Shown here: positions 36,757-44,756 of the stretch, in pieces
Layout of the letters: every line of letters begins with the position of its first letter
How positions within the stretch are numbered: position 1 is the stretch's first letter
From: Nonomuraea sp. NEAU-A123
GTDB taxonomy: Bacteria; Actinomycetota; Actinomycetes; Streptosporangiales; Streptosporangiaceae
Direction of reading: 5' to 3'
Assembly: GCF_018603905.1 (NCBI RefSeq)
Contig: NZ_JAHFZZ010000002.1
Coordinates: 558,001-622,000 of the forward strand
Length of the DNA stretch: 64,000 nucleotides
The notes under the pieces: generated by a model
Database searches by the model: none
Seen by the model: the letters and a program-made list of their open reading frames with translations, nothing else
Told to the model about the DNA's origin: nothing
Made by a program: the position numbers and the translations under genes

Positions 36757-37398
36757 TCACTCTTGCACGACGGCCTCGTCGATCGGCGTGTCACCGGAGA
36801 CGAGTTCGAGCACCTGCCGGACCCGCGCGCCGGTGGCCAGCAGCGCCGCGATGACGGCCGCCACGTCGTCGCGCGGGACGGTGCCGCGAGGCACTGAGGG
36901 CGCCAGTCGTACCCGGCCCGTGCCGGGGTCGTCGGTCAGCCCGCCGGGGCGCAGGATCGTCCAGTCGAGGTCGCGGCGCCGCAGGTCGTTCTCCGCCTCG
37001 GTCTTGGCCTGGATGTAGGCCGCCCACGTCTCGTCGCCGCCCGGCCCGGGCGGCCGCCCCGCGCCCATCGAGGAGATCTGCACGAACCGCCGTACGCCCG
37101 CCCGCTCGGCCGCGTCGGCCAGCAGGACGGAGGCGCCCTTGTCGACGGTGTCCTTGCGGGCGACGCCGCTGCCCGGGCCCGCGCCCGCGGCGAACACGAC
37201 GGCGTCGGCGCCTCCGAGCACCTCCGCCACCTCCTCGACCCCGGCCCGTTCCAGGTCACACAGCACGGCCGCGGCTCCGGTGGCCTCGACGTCGGACAGG
37301 TGCGCGGGGTTGCGCACCAGGCCCACCGACCCGGCTCCGAGCAGCCGTTCGAGCCGCAGCGCGATCTTCCCGTGGCCGCCCGCGATGATGACGTTCAT
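36757..37398 (-). CDS. NAD(P)-binding SDR-like protein (atypical/NmrA type)
   Basis: A 213-residue Rossmann protein. The nucleotide loop is IIAGGHGKIALRLERLL, a GxxGxxA-like variant of atypical short-chain dehydrogenases; VDKGASVLLADAAERAGVRRFVQISS and DWTILRPGGLTDDPGTGRV match the NAD(P)-dependent epimerase/isomerase-like YwnB group. The active-site Tyr-xxx-Lys reads YIQAKTEAE. Start ATG 37398 (MNVIIAGG) is likely, with ATG 37407 as alternative. It is divergent from the HAD gene with about 23 nt between starts. Confidence 0.87.
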   Translation of the reverse strand: MNVIIAGGHGKIALRLERLLGAGSVGLVRNPAHLSDVEATGAAAVLCDLERAGVEEVAEVLGGADAVVFAAGAGPGSGVARKDTVDKGASVLLADAAERAGVRRFVQISSMGAGRPPGPGGDETWAAYIQAKTEAENDLRRRDLDWTILRPGGLTDDPGTGRVRLAPSVPRGTVPRDDVAAVIAALLATGARVRQVLELVSGDTPIDEAVVQE

Positions 37399-37421
37399 GG
37401 CGGCCATGGTGTCATGGAGCC

Positions 37422-38114
37422 ATGACGGAGTTCCCGCACGCACCCACACCGGCGTTTCTCTTCGACCTCGACGGCACCTTGATCGACAGCGTCTACCAGC
37501 ATGTCATCGCCTGGCGGCAGGCGCTGTCCGGGCTGGGCATCGACCTGTCGGTGTGGCGCATCCACCGTCGCATCGGGATGAGCGGCGGGCTGTTCGTGAG
37601 CGCGCTGCTGCGTGAGACGGGGCTGAAGCTGACGACCGAGCAGATCGACGAGTTGCAGACGATCCACGGCGACGCCTACACCGAGCAGATCGACTCCGTC
37701 CGCCCGCTGCCGGGCGCCGCCGAGCTGCTGAGCGAGCTGTCCGCGCGGGGTGTGCCGTGGGCGATCGCGACCAGCGGTTACGCGCGTACGGCCCGGCCGG
37801 CGCTGGGCATGCTGGGCCTGCCGGAGGACACTCCGATGGTCACCCGCGACATGGTGCGCAGGGCCAAGCCGGACCCGGACCTGTTCCTAGCCGGTGCGGC
37901 GCTGCTGAACGTGGATGTGCGGCATGCGATGGTGGTAGGAGACAGTGTCTGGGACCTGCTCGCCGCCCGCCGCGCGGGCGCGCTCGGGATCGGGGTGCTG
38001 TCCGGCGGATACGGCCGGGAAGAGCTGGAGCGCGCGGGTGCCTTCCGCGTCTACTCCGACCCCGCCGACATGCTGCATCGGCTCGACGAGCTGGGCGTAC
38101 GCCAAAGCGACTGA
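37422..38114 (+). CDS. HAD-family phosphatase
   Basis: A 230-residue haloacid-dehalogenase-type hydrolase. Motif I FLFDLDGTLIDSVYQH gives the nucleophile and acid/base aspartates, motif II is IATSGYA, motif III KPDPDLFLA, and motif IV VVGDSVWDLLAARRAG. The cap is the small alpha-helical type between motifs I and II, as in phosphoglycolate phosphatase and beta-phosphoglucomutase. Substrate is probably a small sugar phosphate. The next gene, 6-phosphogluconate dehydrogenase, follows after 67 nt. Confidence 0.9.
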   Translation: MTEFPHAPTPAFLFDLDGTLIDSVYQHVIAWRQALSGLGIDLSVWRIHRRIGMSGGLFVSALLRETGLKLTTEQIDELQTIHGDAYTEQIDSVRPLPGAAELLSELSARGVPWAIATSGYARTARPALGMLGLPEDTPMVTRDMVRRAKPDPDLFLAGAALLNVDVRHAMVVGDSVWDLLAARRAGALGIGVLSGGYGREELERAGAFRVYSDPADMLHRLDELGVRQSD

Positions 38115-38181
38115 AAAAATCGGAATATCCAGCCGAACCTCTACCGCTGGATCATGCGTATCCCCCACAGAGGAGCTTCAT

Positions 38182-39606
38182 ATGGACTTGGCAGACATCG
38201 GTGTCACCGGCCTGGCGGTTATGGGCAGGAACCTGGCGAGGAACCTGGCGAGACACGGATACGCGGTGGCCGTGCACAATCGTTCGGCCGGCCGTACGCA
38301 GCAGCTCGTCAAGGAGTTCGGCGGGGAGGGCACGTTCGTACCGTCGGAGGAGCTGGCGGGCTTCGTGGCCTCGCTGAAGCGACCGCGACGGGCGATCATC
38401 ATGGTGAAGGCGGGCGCGGGCACCGACGCGGTGATCGACCAGCTCGCCGAGCTCATGGAGCCGGGCGACATGATCGTCGACGGCGGTAACGCGCACTTCG
38501 CCGACACCCGGCGGCGCGAGGCGGCGTTGCGCGACAAGGGGATCCACTTCGTCGGCACCGGCATCTCCGGCGGCGAGGAGGGCGCGCTGAACGGCCCGAG
38601 CATCATGCCCGGCGGCTCCACGGAGTCGTGGGACGCGCTCGGCCCGATCCTGCAGGACATCTCGGCCAAGGTCGACGGCGTCCCGTGCGCGGTGCACGTG
38701 GGCCCCGACGGCGCCGGACATTTCGTCAAGATGGTGCACAACGGCATCGAATACTCGGACATGCAGCTCATCGCCGAGTCCTACGACCTGCTGCGCCAGG
38801 CGCTCGGCGCCACTCCGGCCGAGCTGGCGGAGGTGTTCCGCGAGTGGAACCAGGGCGAGCTGGAGTCCTACCTGATCGAGATCACCGCCGAGGTGCTCGA
38901 CCAGGTGGATGTGGCCACCGGCAAGCCGTTCATCGACATCGTGGTCGACCAGGCCGAGCAGAAGGGCACCGGCCGCTGGACCGTGCAGAGCGCGCTCGAC
39001 CTGGGCGTTCCGGTGACGGGCATCGCCGAGGCGGTGTTCGCCCGCGCGCTGTCGGGCCACCCGGAGCAGCGGGCCGCCGCCGCGTCGCTGGAGGGGCCGA
39101 AGCTGTCGGGCGTCGGCGGGCGCGAGCTGATCGAGGACGTACGGCAGGCGCTGTACGCCTCCAAGATCGTCGCCTACGCGCAGGGCTTCGACCAGATGGC
39201 CGCCGCGTCCAAGGAGTACGGCTGGGACCTGGAGCTGGGCGCCATGGCCACGATCTGGCGGGGCGGCTGCATCATCAGGGCCCGCTTCCTCGACCGGATC
39301 CGCGCCGCCTACGACGCCGACCCGGCGCTGCCGACGCTGCTGGCCGACCCGACGTTCGCCGCCGCGGTCAACGTGGCGCAGGAGTCGTGGCGGCGCGTGG
39401 TGACCACCGCGGTGCAGATCGGCGTGCCGACGCCGGGCTTCTCCTCGGCGCTGGCCTACTACGACGGGCTGCGCCGCGAGCGGCTGCCCGCCGCGCTGAT
39501 CCAGGGGCTGCGCGACTTCTTCGGCGCGCACACCTACCAGCGGGTGGACCGGGACGGCGCCTACCACACCGACTGGTCCGGCGACCGCGCCGAGCGCCCC
39601 GCGTAG
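38182..39606 (+). CDS. gnd: 6-phosphogluconate dehydrogenase (decarboxylating)
   Basis: A 474-residue enzyme that oxidises and decarboxylates 6-phosphogluconate to ribulose 5-phosphate, giving NADPH. The Rossmann loop GVTGLAVMGRNLARNLARHG, IDGGNAHFADT-like IVDGGNAHFADTRRRE, GTGISGGEEGALNGPSIMPGG and the catalytic-lysine motif GHFVKMVHNGIEYSDMQ are complete, as is the C-terminal RDFFGAHTYQRVD. The HNRS after the second strand fits NADP preference. Length matches the long (about 470 aa) dimeric form. ATG 38182 follows AGAGGAG by 6 nt. Its 3' side carries a tandem 14-bp repeat. Confidence 0.96.
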   Translation: MDLADIGVTGLAVMGRNLARNLARHGYAVAVHNRSAGRTQQLVKEFGGEGTFVPSEELAGFVASLKRPRRAIIMVKAGAGTDAVIDQLAELMEPGDMIVDGGNAHFADTRRREAALRDKGIHFVGTGISGGEEGALNGPSIMPGGSTESWDALGPILQDISAKVDGVPCAVHVGPDGAGHFVKMVHNGIEYSDMQLIAESYDLLRQALGATPAELAEVFREWNQGELESYLIEITAEVLDQVDVATGKPFIDIVVDQAEQKGTGRWTVQSALDLGVPVTGIAEAVFARALSGHPEQRAAAASLEGPKLSGVGGRELIEDVRQALYASKIVAYAQGFDQMAAASKEYGWDLELGAMATIWRGGCIIRARFLDRIRAAYDADPALPTLLADPTFAAAVNVAQESWRRVVTTAVQIGVPTPGFSSALAYYDGLRRERLPAALIQGLRDFFGAHTYQRVDRDGAYHTDWSGDRAERPA

Positions 39607-39613
39607 TTCCCGT

Positions 39614-39681
39614 CAGCGGCCGCGTTACAGCGGCCGCGTTTCAACGGCCGCGTCTCAGCGGCTGTGTCTCAGCGGCTGCGG
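39614..39681. repeat. 14-bp tandem repeat, nearly five copies
   Basis: Units begin at 39614, 39628, 39642, 39656 and 39670, e.g. CAGCGGCCGCGTTA; they differ by one to four bases and the fifth is incomplete. Each of the first three carries the palindrome CGGCCG. The array fills the gap between two convergent genes and contains the stop codon of the thioesterase gene (39669-39671). Confidence 0.9.
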
Positions 39682-40439
39682 AAGGTGGCCGGATTGGCCA
39701 CGGCGGTCACGAGGCAGAAGCCGATCGGCCCGGTGGCGTCGTGCAGGGTGCATTGCCCTGTGGCGACGCCGCCGTCGCTGAGATGCCCGGTCGCCTCCAC
39801 GCCGATCAGCTCCCCCTCGGGGACCCGGCCGAGCGTGAGCGTGTAGTCGGCGTTGATGAAGTGCAGGCCGCCGGTGTCGGCGTTGCTGAGCGGGCTGGCG
39901 AAATCAGCCGCGAGCGCCACCCTGGTGAACGGCGTGAGCGGCTCGTCGTCGACGAGCGGATGGGTCTCGCGCAGCCAGACCCGGTTGGGGCCCGGCTCGC
40001 TCCAGTCGGTCAGCCGCCACAGCTCGAACGGCGGCTTCCACTCCCCGCCCGTCACAGGCGGCTCCGATGGCGGCGGCTCGTCCCACGCGGGCGTGTCGTT
40101 CCGCTCGCCGTCCGGCTGCTCGCCCGTCCTGAGCAGTACGGCACTGGCCCGGCCGATCACGCCCTGGTCGGTGTGGATCGTCACGTCGGCCACCCGGATC
40201 CGGCGCCCGTCCCTGACCAGCGCCGTCTCGACGGTGACCGGGAGCAGCGGGCTGTTGCGGAACAGATCGACGGTGAGCCGGGCGAACCGCAGGTCCGGCT
40301 CACCGTGCTCCTGCTCGACGGCCATGGCCGCCAGGCCGCCGAGCAGGCGGCCGTGGAGCATGTCGGGCGACCAGGGGCCGCGGGCGTGCGGGGCGGGCAC
40401 GAACTCGCCCCTTTTGCGGGTGAAGAACGCTGACGTCAC
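39669..40439 (-). CDS. thioesterase-family protein (double hotdog)
   Basis: A 256-residue protein with two hotdog-like halves of the acyl-CoA thioesterase type: GPWSPDMLHGRLLGGLAAMAVE and FARLTVDLFRNSPLLPVTVE in the first, FINADYTLTLGRVPEGELIGVE and SDGGVATGQCTLHDATGPIG in the second. No lone catalytic Asp/Gln/Thr set is certain. GTG 40439 was chosen (MTSAFFTRKRGEF); it lies 8 nt after a TAGAAT box that overlaps the stop of the WYL gene. Probably hydrolyses acyl-CoA, substrate unknown. Confidence 0.8.
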   Translation of the reverse strand: MTSAFFTRKRGEFVPAPHARGPWSPDMLHGRLLGGLAAMAVEQEHGEPDLRFARLTVDLFRNSPLLPVTVETALVRDGRRIRVADVTIHTDQGVIGRASAVLLRTGEQPDGERNDTPAWDEPPPSEPPVTGGEWKPPFELWRLTDWSEPGPNRVWLRETHPLVDDEPLTPFTRVALAADFASPLSNADTGGLHFINADYTLTLGRVPEGELIGVEATGHLSDGGVATGQCTLHDATGPIGFCLVTAVANPATFRSR

Positions 40440-40447
40440 AGAATGAG

Positions 40448-40453
40448 ATTCTA
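40448..40453 (-). promoter_or_regulatory. leaderless -10 box of thioesterase gene
   Basis: TAGAAT on the minus strand, 8 nt before GTG 40439 and overlapping the TAG stop of the upstream WYL regulator. Confidence 0.5.
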
Positions 40454-41401
40454 GAGGGTGGTGAGGCGCCGCCCGAGCCTGCGCATCCGTTCCTTGAGCT
40501 CGACCGGCTCCAGCACCTCGAAGTCGAGGTCGAGGAAGGCCACGACCACGGCGATCAGATGCAGGTCGTCGCCGCGCAGGGTGAGCACGCAGGTGTCGTC
40601 GCCGACCGGCTCGACGACGCCCGACGACGTACGGCTCGCGACCTGGTCGGCCGGGGCGTGCAGCAGGACGCGGGCCTCGATCGGCCACATCTCGTGACCC
40701 AGCCGGCGCTCGACCCAGGCCGCGACATCGCCACCCGGCGGCTCGCGCGGCGTGCAGCGGGGACCGTTCGGCGTGCGCAGGCGCAGGCGATCGGCGCGGT
40801 AGATGCGCCAGTCCTGGCGGTCGACGTCCCAGCCGACCAGGTACCAGCGGCGTGACCAGTTGACCAGCGTGAGCGGCTCGGCCTCGCGCCGCGTGGTGGC
40901 GCCGTCGTGGCCGGTGTAGTCGAAGCGGAGCCGCTCGTGGTCGCGGCAGGCGGCGGTCACGGCGATCAGCACGTCGGAGGCGACGGTCGGGCCCTCGCGG
41001 GTGATCGGGACGGTGTGGGTCTGCAGCGCGTTGACCCGGTGGCGCAGCCTGGCGGGCAGCACCTGCTCCAGCTTGGCCAGCGCGCGCAGGGAGGTCTCCT
41101 CGATGCCCGTCACCGTGCCGCCCGCGGCCGTGCGCAGGCCCACCGCGACGGCCACCGCCTCGTCGTCGTCCAGCAGCAGCGGCGGCAGCTCGGCGCCCGC
41201 GCCCAGCCGGTAGCCGCCGGAGACGCCGGGCGTGGAGTGGACCGGGTAGCCGAGGCTGCGCAGCCGCTCGACGTCGCGGCGTACGGTCCTGGCCGCGACG
41301 CCGAGCCGTTCGGCCAGATCGGCGCTGGGCCAGTCGCGCCGCAACTGCAGCAGGGACAGCAGACGGAGCAGCCTGGCGGAGGTGTCCAACACTGGCGCCA
41401 T
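40451..41401 (-). CDS. YafY/WYL-domain transcriptional regulator
   Basis: A 316-residue regulator. The N-terminal winged helix (ARLLRLLSLLQLRRDWPSAD, LGVAARTVRRDVERLRSLGY, GVSGGYRLG) precedes a WYL domain: LTLVNWSRRWYLVGWDVDRQ, RIYRADRLRLR, and a C-terminal WCX-type segment EARVLLHAPADQVA to ELKERMRRLGRRL. WYL domains bind nucleic acids or small ligands. It is divergent from the epoxide hydrolase gene, and its start codon is inside a long palindrome, so it likely represses itself and its neighbour. Confidence 0.92.
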   Translation of the reverse strand: MAPVLDTSARLLRLLSLLQLRRDWPSADLAERLGVAARTVRRDVERLRSLGYPVHSTPGVSGGYRLGAGAELPPLLLDDDEAVAVAVGLRTAAGGTVTGIEETSLRALAKLEQVLPARLRHRVNALQTHTVPITREGPTVASDVLIAVTAACRDHERLRFDYTGHDGATTRREAEPLTLVNWSRRWYLVGWDVDRQDWRIYRADRLRLRTPNGPRCTPREPPGGDVAAWVERRLGHEMWPIEARVLLHAPADQVASRTSSGVVEPVGDDTCVLTLRGDDLHLIAVVVAFLDLDFEVLEPVELKERMRRLGRRLTTL

Positions 41402-41425
41402 TGTGGCCTAATCCTGGCCACAATG
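41399..41425. promoter_or_regulatory. perfect 10-bp-arm palindrome, probable WYL operator
   Basis: CATTGTGGCC at 41399-41408 and GGCCACAATG at 41416-41425 are exact complements with a 7-nt spacer. The left arm includes the start codon of the WYL gene; the right arm lies just ahead of the -10 box of the epoxide hydrolase gene, so a bound protein would block both. Confidence 0.8.
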
Positions 41426-41430
41426 CTGCC

Positions 41431-41436
41431 TAGCTT
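41431..41436 (+). promoter_or_regulatory. -10 box of epoxide hydrolase gene
   Basis: TAGCTT, 7 nt before ATG 41444. The intervening GGGGGA could also serve as a very close ribosome site. Confidence 0.5.
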
Positions 41437-41443
41437 GGGGGAC

Positions 41444-42523
41444 ATGCAGAAATTCGTCATCGATATCCCGCAGGCCGCGTTGGACGATCTGGCGGAGCGG
41501 CTGCGCCGTACGCGCTGGCCCGACGCTCTGGAGGGGGTCGGCTGGTCGTACGGGGTGCCGCCGGAAGCGGTCCGCGAGCTGGCCGACTACTGGCTGGACG
41601 GCTATTCCTGGCGCGAGCACGAGGCCAGGCTGAACGCCCTGCCGCAGTACACGACCGTGATCGACGGGCAACGCGTGCACTTCGCGCACATCCGCTCCCC
41701 GCGCGAGGACGCGCTGCCGCTGCTGCTGACGCACGGGTGGCCCAGCTCGTTCGCCGACTTCACCCGCGTCATCGAACCGCTCAGCCGCGACTTCCACCTG
41801 GTCATCCCGTCGATCCCCGGCTTCGCCTTCTCGGGGCCGACGACGGAGACCGGCTGGGGCGTGCGGCGGATCGCCGCCGCCTGGGCGGAGCTGATGAGCG
41901 GGCTCGGTTATCCGCGGTACGGCACGCAGGGCGGCGACTTCGGCTCGCTGATCTCCCCCGAGGTCGCCCGGCTCGACCCGGAGCACGTCGTCGGGGTGCA
42001 TCTGAACGCGCTCACGACGTTCGCCAACGACGACATGGCCGGGCTGACCGAGGCCGAGGTGGAGCGGGCCAAGGGGGTGGAGCGCTGGCACCGCCACTAC
42101 TCCGGGTACGCCATGATCCAGAGCACCCGCCCGCAGACCCTGGCCTACGGCCTGGCCGACTCGCCCACCGGCCAGCTCGCCTGGAACCTCGACGCGTACG
42201 CCTCCTGGGGCCAGGACGTCGGCGGCCTGTCGCGCGACGACATCCTGACCAACGTGACGATCTACTGGCTCACGGACACGGCGGGCTCCTCCGCCCGCCT
42301 CTATCGCGAGGGCGCCTCGGCCTGGGAGCAGCCCGCCGAACCGGGCAAGACGCCGACGGCCGTGGCGGTCTTCCCCGGTGACAGCACGGTGCGCCGCTAC
42401 GCCGAGGTCGTGCACAACGTGGTGCGCTGGTCGGAGTTCTCCGCCGGCGGCCATTACGCCGCGCTTCAGGCGCCTATGCTGCTCGCGGCCGACGTCAGGG
42501 AGTTCTTCATGGGGCTGCCATGA
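41444..42523 (+). CDS. epoxide hydrolase (alpha/beta hydrolase with EHN domain)
   Basis: A 359-residue soluble hydrolase. The N-terminal epoxide hydrolase domain (IDIPQAALDDLAERLRRTRW, YWLDGYSWREHEARLNALPQY) is followed by the hydrolase core: oxyanion HGWPSSFADF, nucleophile Asp in YGTQGGDFGSLIS, and base His in FSAGGHYAALQAP. Lid tyrosines are plausible in IYWLTDTAGSSARLYRE. Opens epoxides to diols, perhaps for detoxification. Probably controlled by the divergent WYL regulator through the shared palindrome. Confidence 0.92.
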   Translation: MQKFVIDIPQAALDDLAERLRRTRWPDALEGVGWSYGVPPEAVRELADYWLDGYSWREHEARLNALPQYTTVIDGQRVHFAHIRSPREDALPLLLTHGWPSSFADFTRVIEPLSRDFHLVIPSIPGFAFSGPTTETGWGVRRIAAAWAELMSGLGYPRYGTQGGDFGSLISPEVARLDPEHVVGVHLNALTTFANDDMAGLTEAEVERAKGVERWHRHYSGYAMIQSTRPQTLAYGLADSPTGQLAWNLDAYASWGQDVGGLSRDDILTNVTIYWLTDTAGSSARLYREGASAWEQPAEPGKTPTAVAVFPGDSTVRRYAEVVHNVVRWSEFSAGGHYAALQAPMLLAADVREFFMGLP

Positions 42524-42564
42524 GCTCGGCGACCCAGGATTCGATCAACGACGGCCCGGTGGCG

Positions 42565-42570
42565 TAAGCT
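42565..42570 (+). promoter_or_regulatory. leaderless -10 box of PemK/MazF-like gene
   Basis: TAAGCT, 7 nt before GTG 42578; no ribosome site between. Confidence 0.55.
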
Positions 42571-42577
42571 CCCACGC

Positions 42578-43009
42578 GTGCGTGATTCAGCTGAGGACCC
42601 CCGGCCCGCCCGTGGCGCGGTGCGGGAGATCCACTCTCTCGACCGGGCCGCGACGCTGTCCTACTCCCCCGACCTCGACGGGCTGGCCGATCCCGGCGAG
42701 ATCGTCTGGGCCTGGGTGCCGTACGAGGAGGACCCGGAGCGCGGCAAGGACCGGCCGCTGCTGATCGTGGGCCGCACCGGGCGCAGGCTGCTGGGCATGA
42801 TGCTGTCCAGCCAGGGCGACGACGGCCCCGAGTGGCTGGAGATCGGCGTGTGGGGGCGCGACGGCAAGACGTCCTACCTGCGGCTGGACCGCGTCTTCGT
42901 CCTGGACGAGGACGACATCAGGCGCGAGGGAGCGGTGCTCGACGGCGCCCGCTTCGCCCGCGTGGCGAGCTACCTCATGAAGGCGCACGGCTGGGCCGCC
43001 GACGGCTGA
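42578..43009 (+). CDS. PemK/MazF-like protein without antitoxin
   Basis: A 143-residue protein of the MazF/PemK beta-barrel type. PGEIVWAWVPYEEDPERGKD is the opening strand and loop of the family, followed by RPLLIVGRTGRRLLGMMLSS and SYLRLDRVFVLDEDDIRREG. True MazF toxins cut mRNA, and an antitoxin gene lies just upstream. Here none is found: the gene upstream is epoxide hydrolase and downstream a FAD enzyme. The catalytic residues cannot be confirmed, so it may be a non-toxic relative common in actinobacteria. Confidence 0.75.
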   Translation: MRDSAEDPRPARGAVREIHSLDRAATLSYSPDLDGLADPGEIVWAWVPYEEDPERGKDRPLLIVGRTGRRLLGMMLSSQGDDGPEWLEIGVWGRDGKTSYLRLDRVFVLDEDDIRREGAVLDGARFARVASYLMKAHGWAADG

Positions 43010-43037
43010 CCGACCGCCGCCCTGCGATCATGGGGAC

Positions 43038-44240
43038 ATGCGTGTTGCGGTGATCGGTAGCGGGATTGTCGGAGCGGCCGCGGCCTGGTGGCTGAGCGGG
43101 CGCGGGGTGTCCGTGACGGTGGTGGACGGGGCCTTCAGCGGGCGGGCGACGGAGGCGGGCGCGGGGATCGTGTGCCCGTGGGTGGATCATGCCGACGACG
43201 ACGCCTGGTACCTGCTGGCGCGTGAGGGCGCTCGCCGCTATCCGGAGCTGGTGTCGGCGCTGGGCGAGGACATCGGGTACGCCCGGGTGGGGGCGCTGCT
43301 GGTGGCCCAGGACCCGGCCGAGCTGGAGCCGGTGCGCGCCCTCCTGCTGCGCCGCCGTCCGGAGGCACCGGAAATGGGCGACATCACGGACGTGGCGGCT
43401 CCATCGGCGCTGTTTCCGCCGCTCAGCCCGGATCTGAGCGCGATCCATGTGCCGGGGGCCGCTCGGGTGGACGGGCGGGCGGTACGTGACGCCCTCCTCC
43501 GCGCCGCCGTCCGCCGGGGCACCGAGCTCCGTACGGGGACCGCGACCCTCACCCCCGACGGCGCGGTGCGCCTCCACACCACCACCGACTCGCCCAGCTC
43601 GGAGCCGAGCACGGAGACGCTGGTCGGAGAGACGCCGATCAATGTGCTCAGGGCGCCGACTCGGGGAGACGGGGTGCCGGCCGAGGGGCTCAGAACTCTG
43701 GCTCAGGAGGACGGGGTGCCGGTGGAGGCCGATGCGGTGATCGTGGCCGCCGGGGCCTGGAGCGGGGAGGTGTGCCGGGCGCTGGGGGTGGAAATCCCGG
43801 TGTTCCCCAGGCGCGGGCAGATCGTGCATGCCGCCCTCGACGGCGTGGACACCGCCTCCTGGCCGATCGTGCTGCCCAGGAGCGGACCGTACCTGCTGGG
43901 GTTCCCCGGCTCGCGACTGGTGGTCGGCGCGACCAGGGAGGACGCCGGGTTCTCGCCATACGTCACCATCGGCGGGATCCACGAGGTGCTGGCGGCGGGC
44001 CTGCGGGTGGCGCCCGGACTGGACGGCGCGAGGGTGCTGGAGACGAGGGTGGGCCTGCGGCCGGTGCACGCGGCGGGCACGGCGCTCATCGAGCGGCTCA
44101 CCGAGCGGGTGGTGGTGGCGACGGGCCTGGGCGCGTACGGCCTGACGGCGGGGCCGTTCACCGGCGAGATCGCCGCCGCGCTCGCGCTGGGCGAGACCCC
44201 GCCCATCGACATCCACCCGTACGCACGCACTCCCGCCTGA
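43038..44240 (+). CDS. FAD-dependent amine/D-amino acid oxidoreductase
   Basis: A 400-residue enzyme of the DAO family. The FAD loop VIGSGIVGAAAAWWLSGRG opens the protein, GIVCPWVDHADDD follows, and the C-terminal LRPVHAAGTALIERL and GLGAYGLTAGPFTGEIAA close the FAD site, as in DadA and glycine oxidase. Between residues about 178 and 232 is a low-complexity insertion (Ser/Thr-rich, then two GDGVP/EDGVP units) not expected in the family. Oxidises an amine or D-amino acid; substrate unknown. It begins 28 nt after the PemK-like gene. Confidence 0.9.
   Translation: MRVAVIGSGIVGAAAAWWLSGRGVSVTVVDGAFSGRATEAGAGIVCPWVDHADDDAWYLLAREGARRYPELVSALGEDIGYARVGALLVAQDPAELEPVRALLLRRRPEAPEMGDITDVAAPSALFPPLSPDLSAIHVPGAARVDGRAVRDALLRAAVRRGTELRTGTATLTPDGAVRLHTTTDSPSSEPSTETLVGETPINVLRAPTRGDGVPAEGLRTLAQEDGVPVEADAVIVAAGAWSGEVCRALGVEIPVFPRRGQIVHAALDGVDTASWPIVLPRSGPYLLGFPGSRLVVGATREDAGFSPYVTIGGIHEVLAAGLRVAPGLDGARVLETRVGLRPVHAAGTALIERLTERVVVATGLGAYGLTAGPFTGEIAAALALGETPPIDIHPYARTPA
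43668..43722 (+). repeat. 13-bp direct repeat inside the FAD gene insertion
   Basis: GACGGGGTGCCGG occurs at 43668-43680 and 43710-43722, 42 nt apart, so the duplication keeps frame (14 codons). Confidence 0.8.
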
Positions 44241-44262
44241 GCCCGCCCCAACACCACCCGGC

Positions 44263-44538
44263 CTGCGGCCGTACCCGAACGTAAGAGACGGCGCGGTCCC
44301 GCCGCCATGCCAGTTCTTCACGGCCGACGACTTCGCCCGCTACGCGATCGACTGCTTCGACGTCCTGCTGGCAGAGAGCGCGCGGCACCCGCGGATGATG
44401 TCGATCGGGCTGCACCCGCGCATCATCGGCAGACCGGCCCGGCTGGCCGGGCTGATCAGGGTGCTCGACCGGATCAGCGCGCGTGACGACATCTGGATCA
44501 CGGGACGGGACGCCATCGCGGACTTCTGGCGCGGTCGC
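44263..44538 (+). pseudogene. C-terminal remnant of a polysaccharide deacetylase/allantoinase-like gene
   Basis: An open stretch without a start reads QFFTADDFARYAIDCFDVLL, then HPRMMSIGLHPRIIGRPARL and DDIWITGRDAIADFW. This matches the C-terminal end of PuuE-type NodB-fold proteins (allantoinase, chitooligosaccharide deacetylase), where RMMSxGLHxRxxGRP and xxDVWxxxRxDIAxxW are conserved. The catalytic N-terminal two thirds are absent; the frame upstream runs into unrelated sequence after the FAD gene. It is a gene fossil left by deletion. Confidence 0.75.
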
Positions 44539-44756
44539 TTCCCCCTGCCGGCCTCTGACCGGACAACTCAACGATCACCTGGGCGAAGGCCACCAGAGTG
44601 GCCGGCTTACGATCCCCCCAGGGCGTCGACGGCCTGGGCGCGGGCCGCCGCCAACAGACCCGGTCTCGTCTCCGGCCGCCAGCCGCCGGCAGACCCGCTA
44701 TCCGCTATCCGATGGCCGATGGCCGATGGCCGATGGCGAGTGAGCGCTCGGGCCGC
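44539..44756. other. intergenic stretch with short repeats
   Basis: Nothing gene-like. It holds the four-copy CCGATGG array described separately and a doubled CTATCCG unit just before it. Confidence 0.5.
44709..44736. repeat. 7-bp tandem repeat, four perfect copies
   Basis: CCGATGG repeated exactly four times (44709, 44716, 44723, 44730), between the deacetylase remnant and the TetR gene stop. Confidence 0.9.

Noticed and set aside
44709..44736. CRISPR-like array
   Set aside because: Units are 7 bp with no spacers. No CRISPR array or cas gene was seen in the window.
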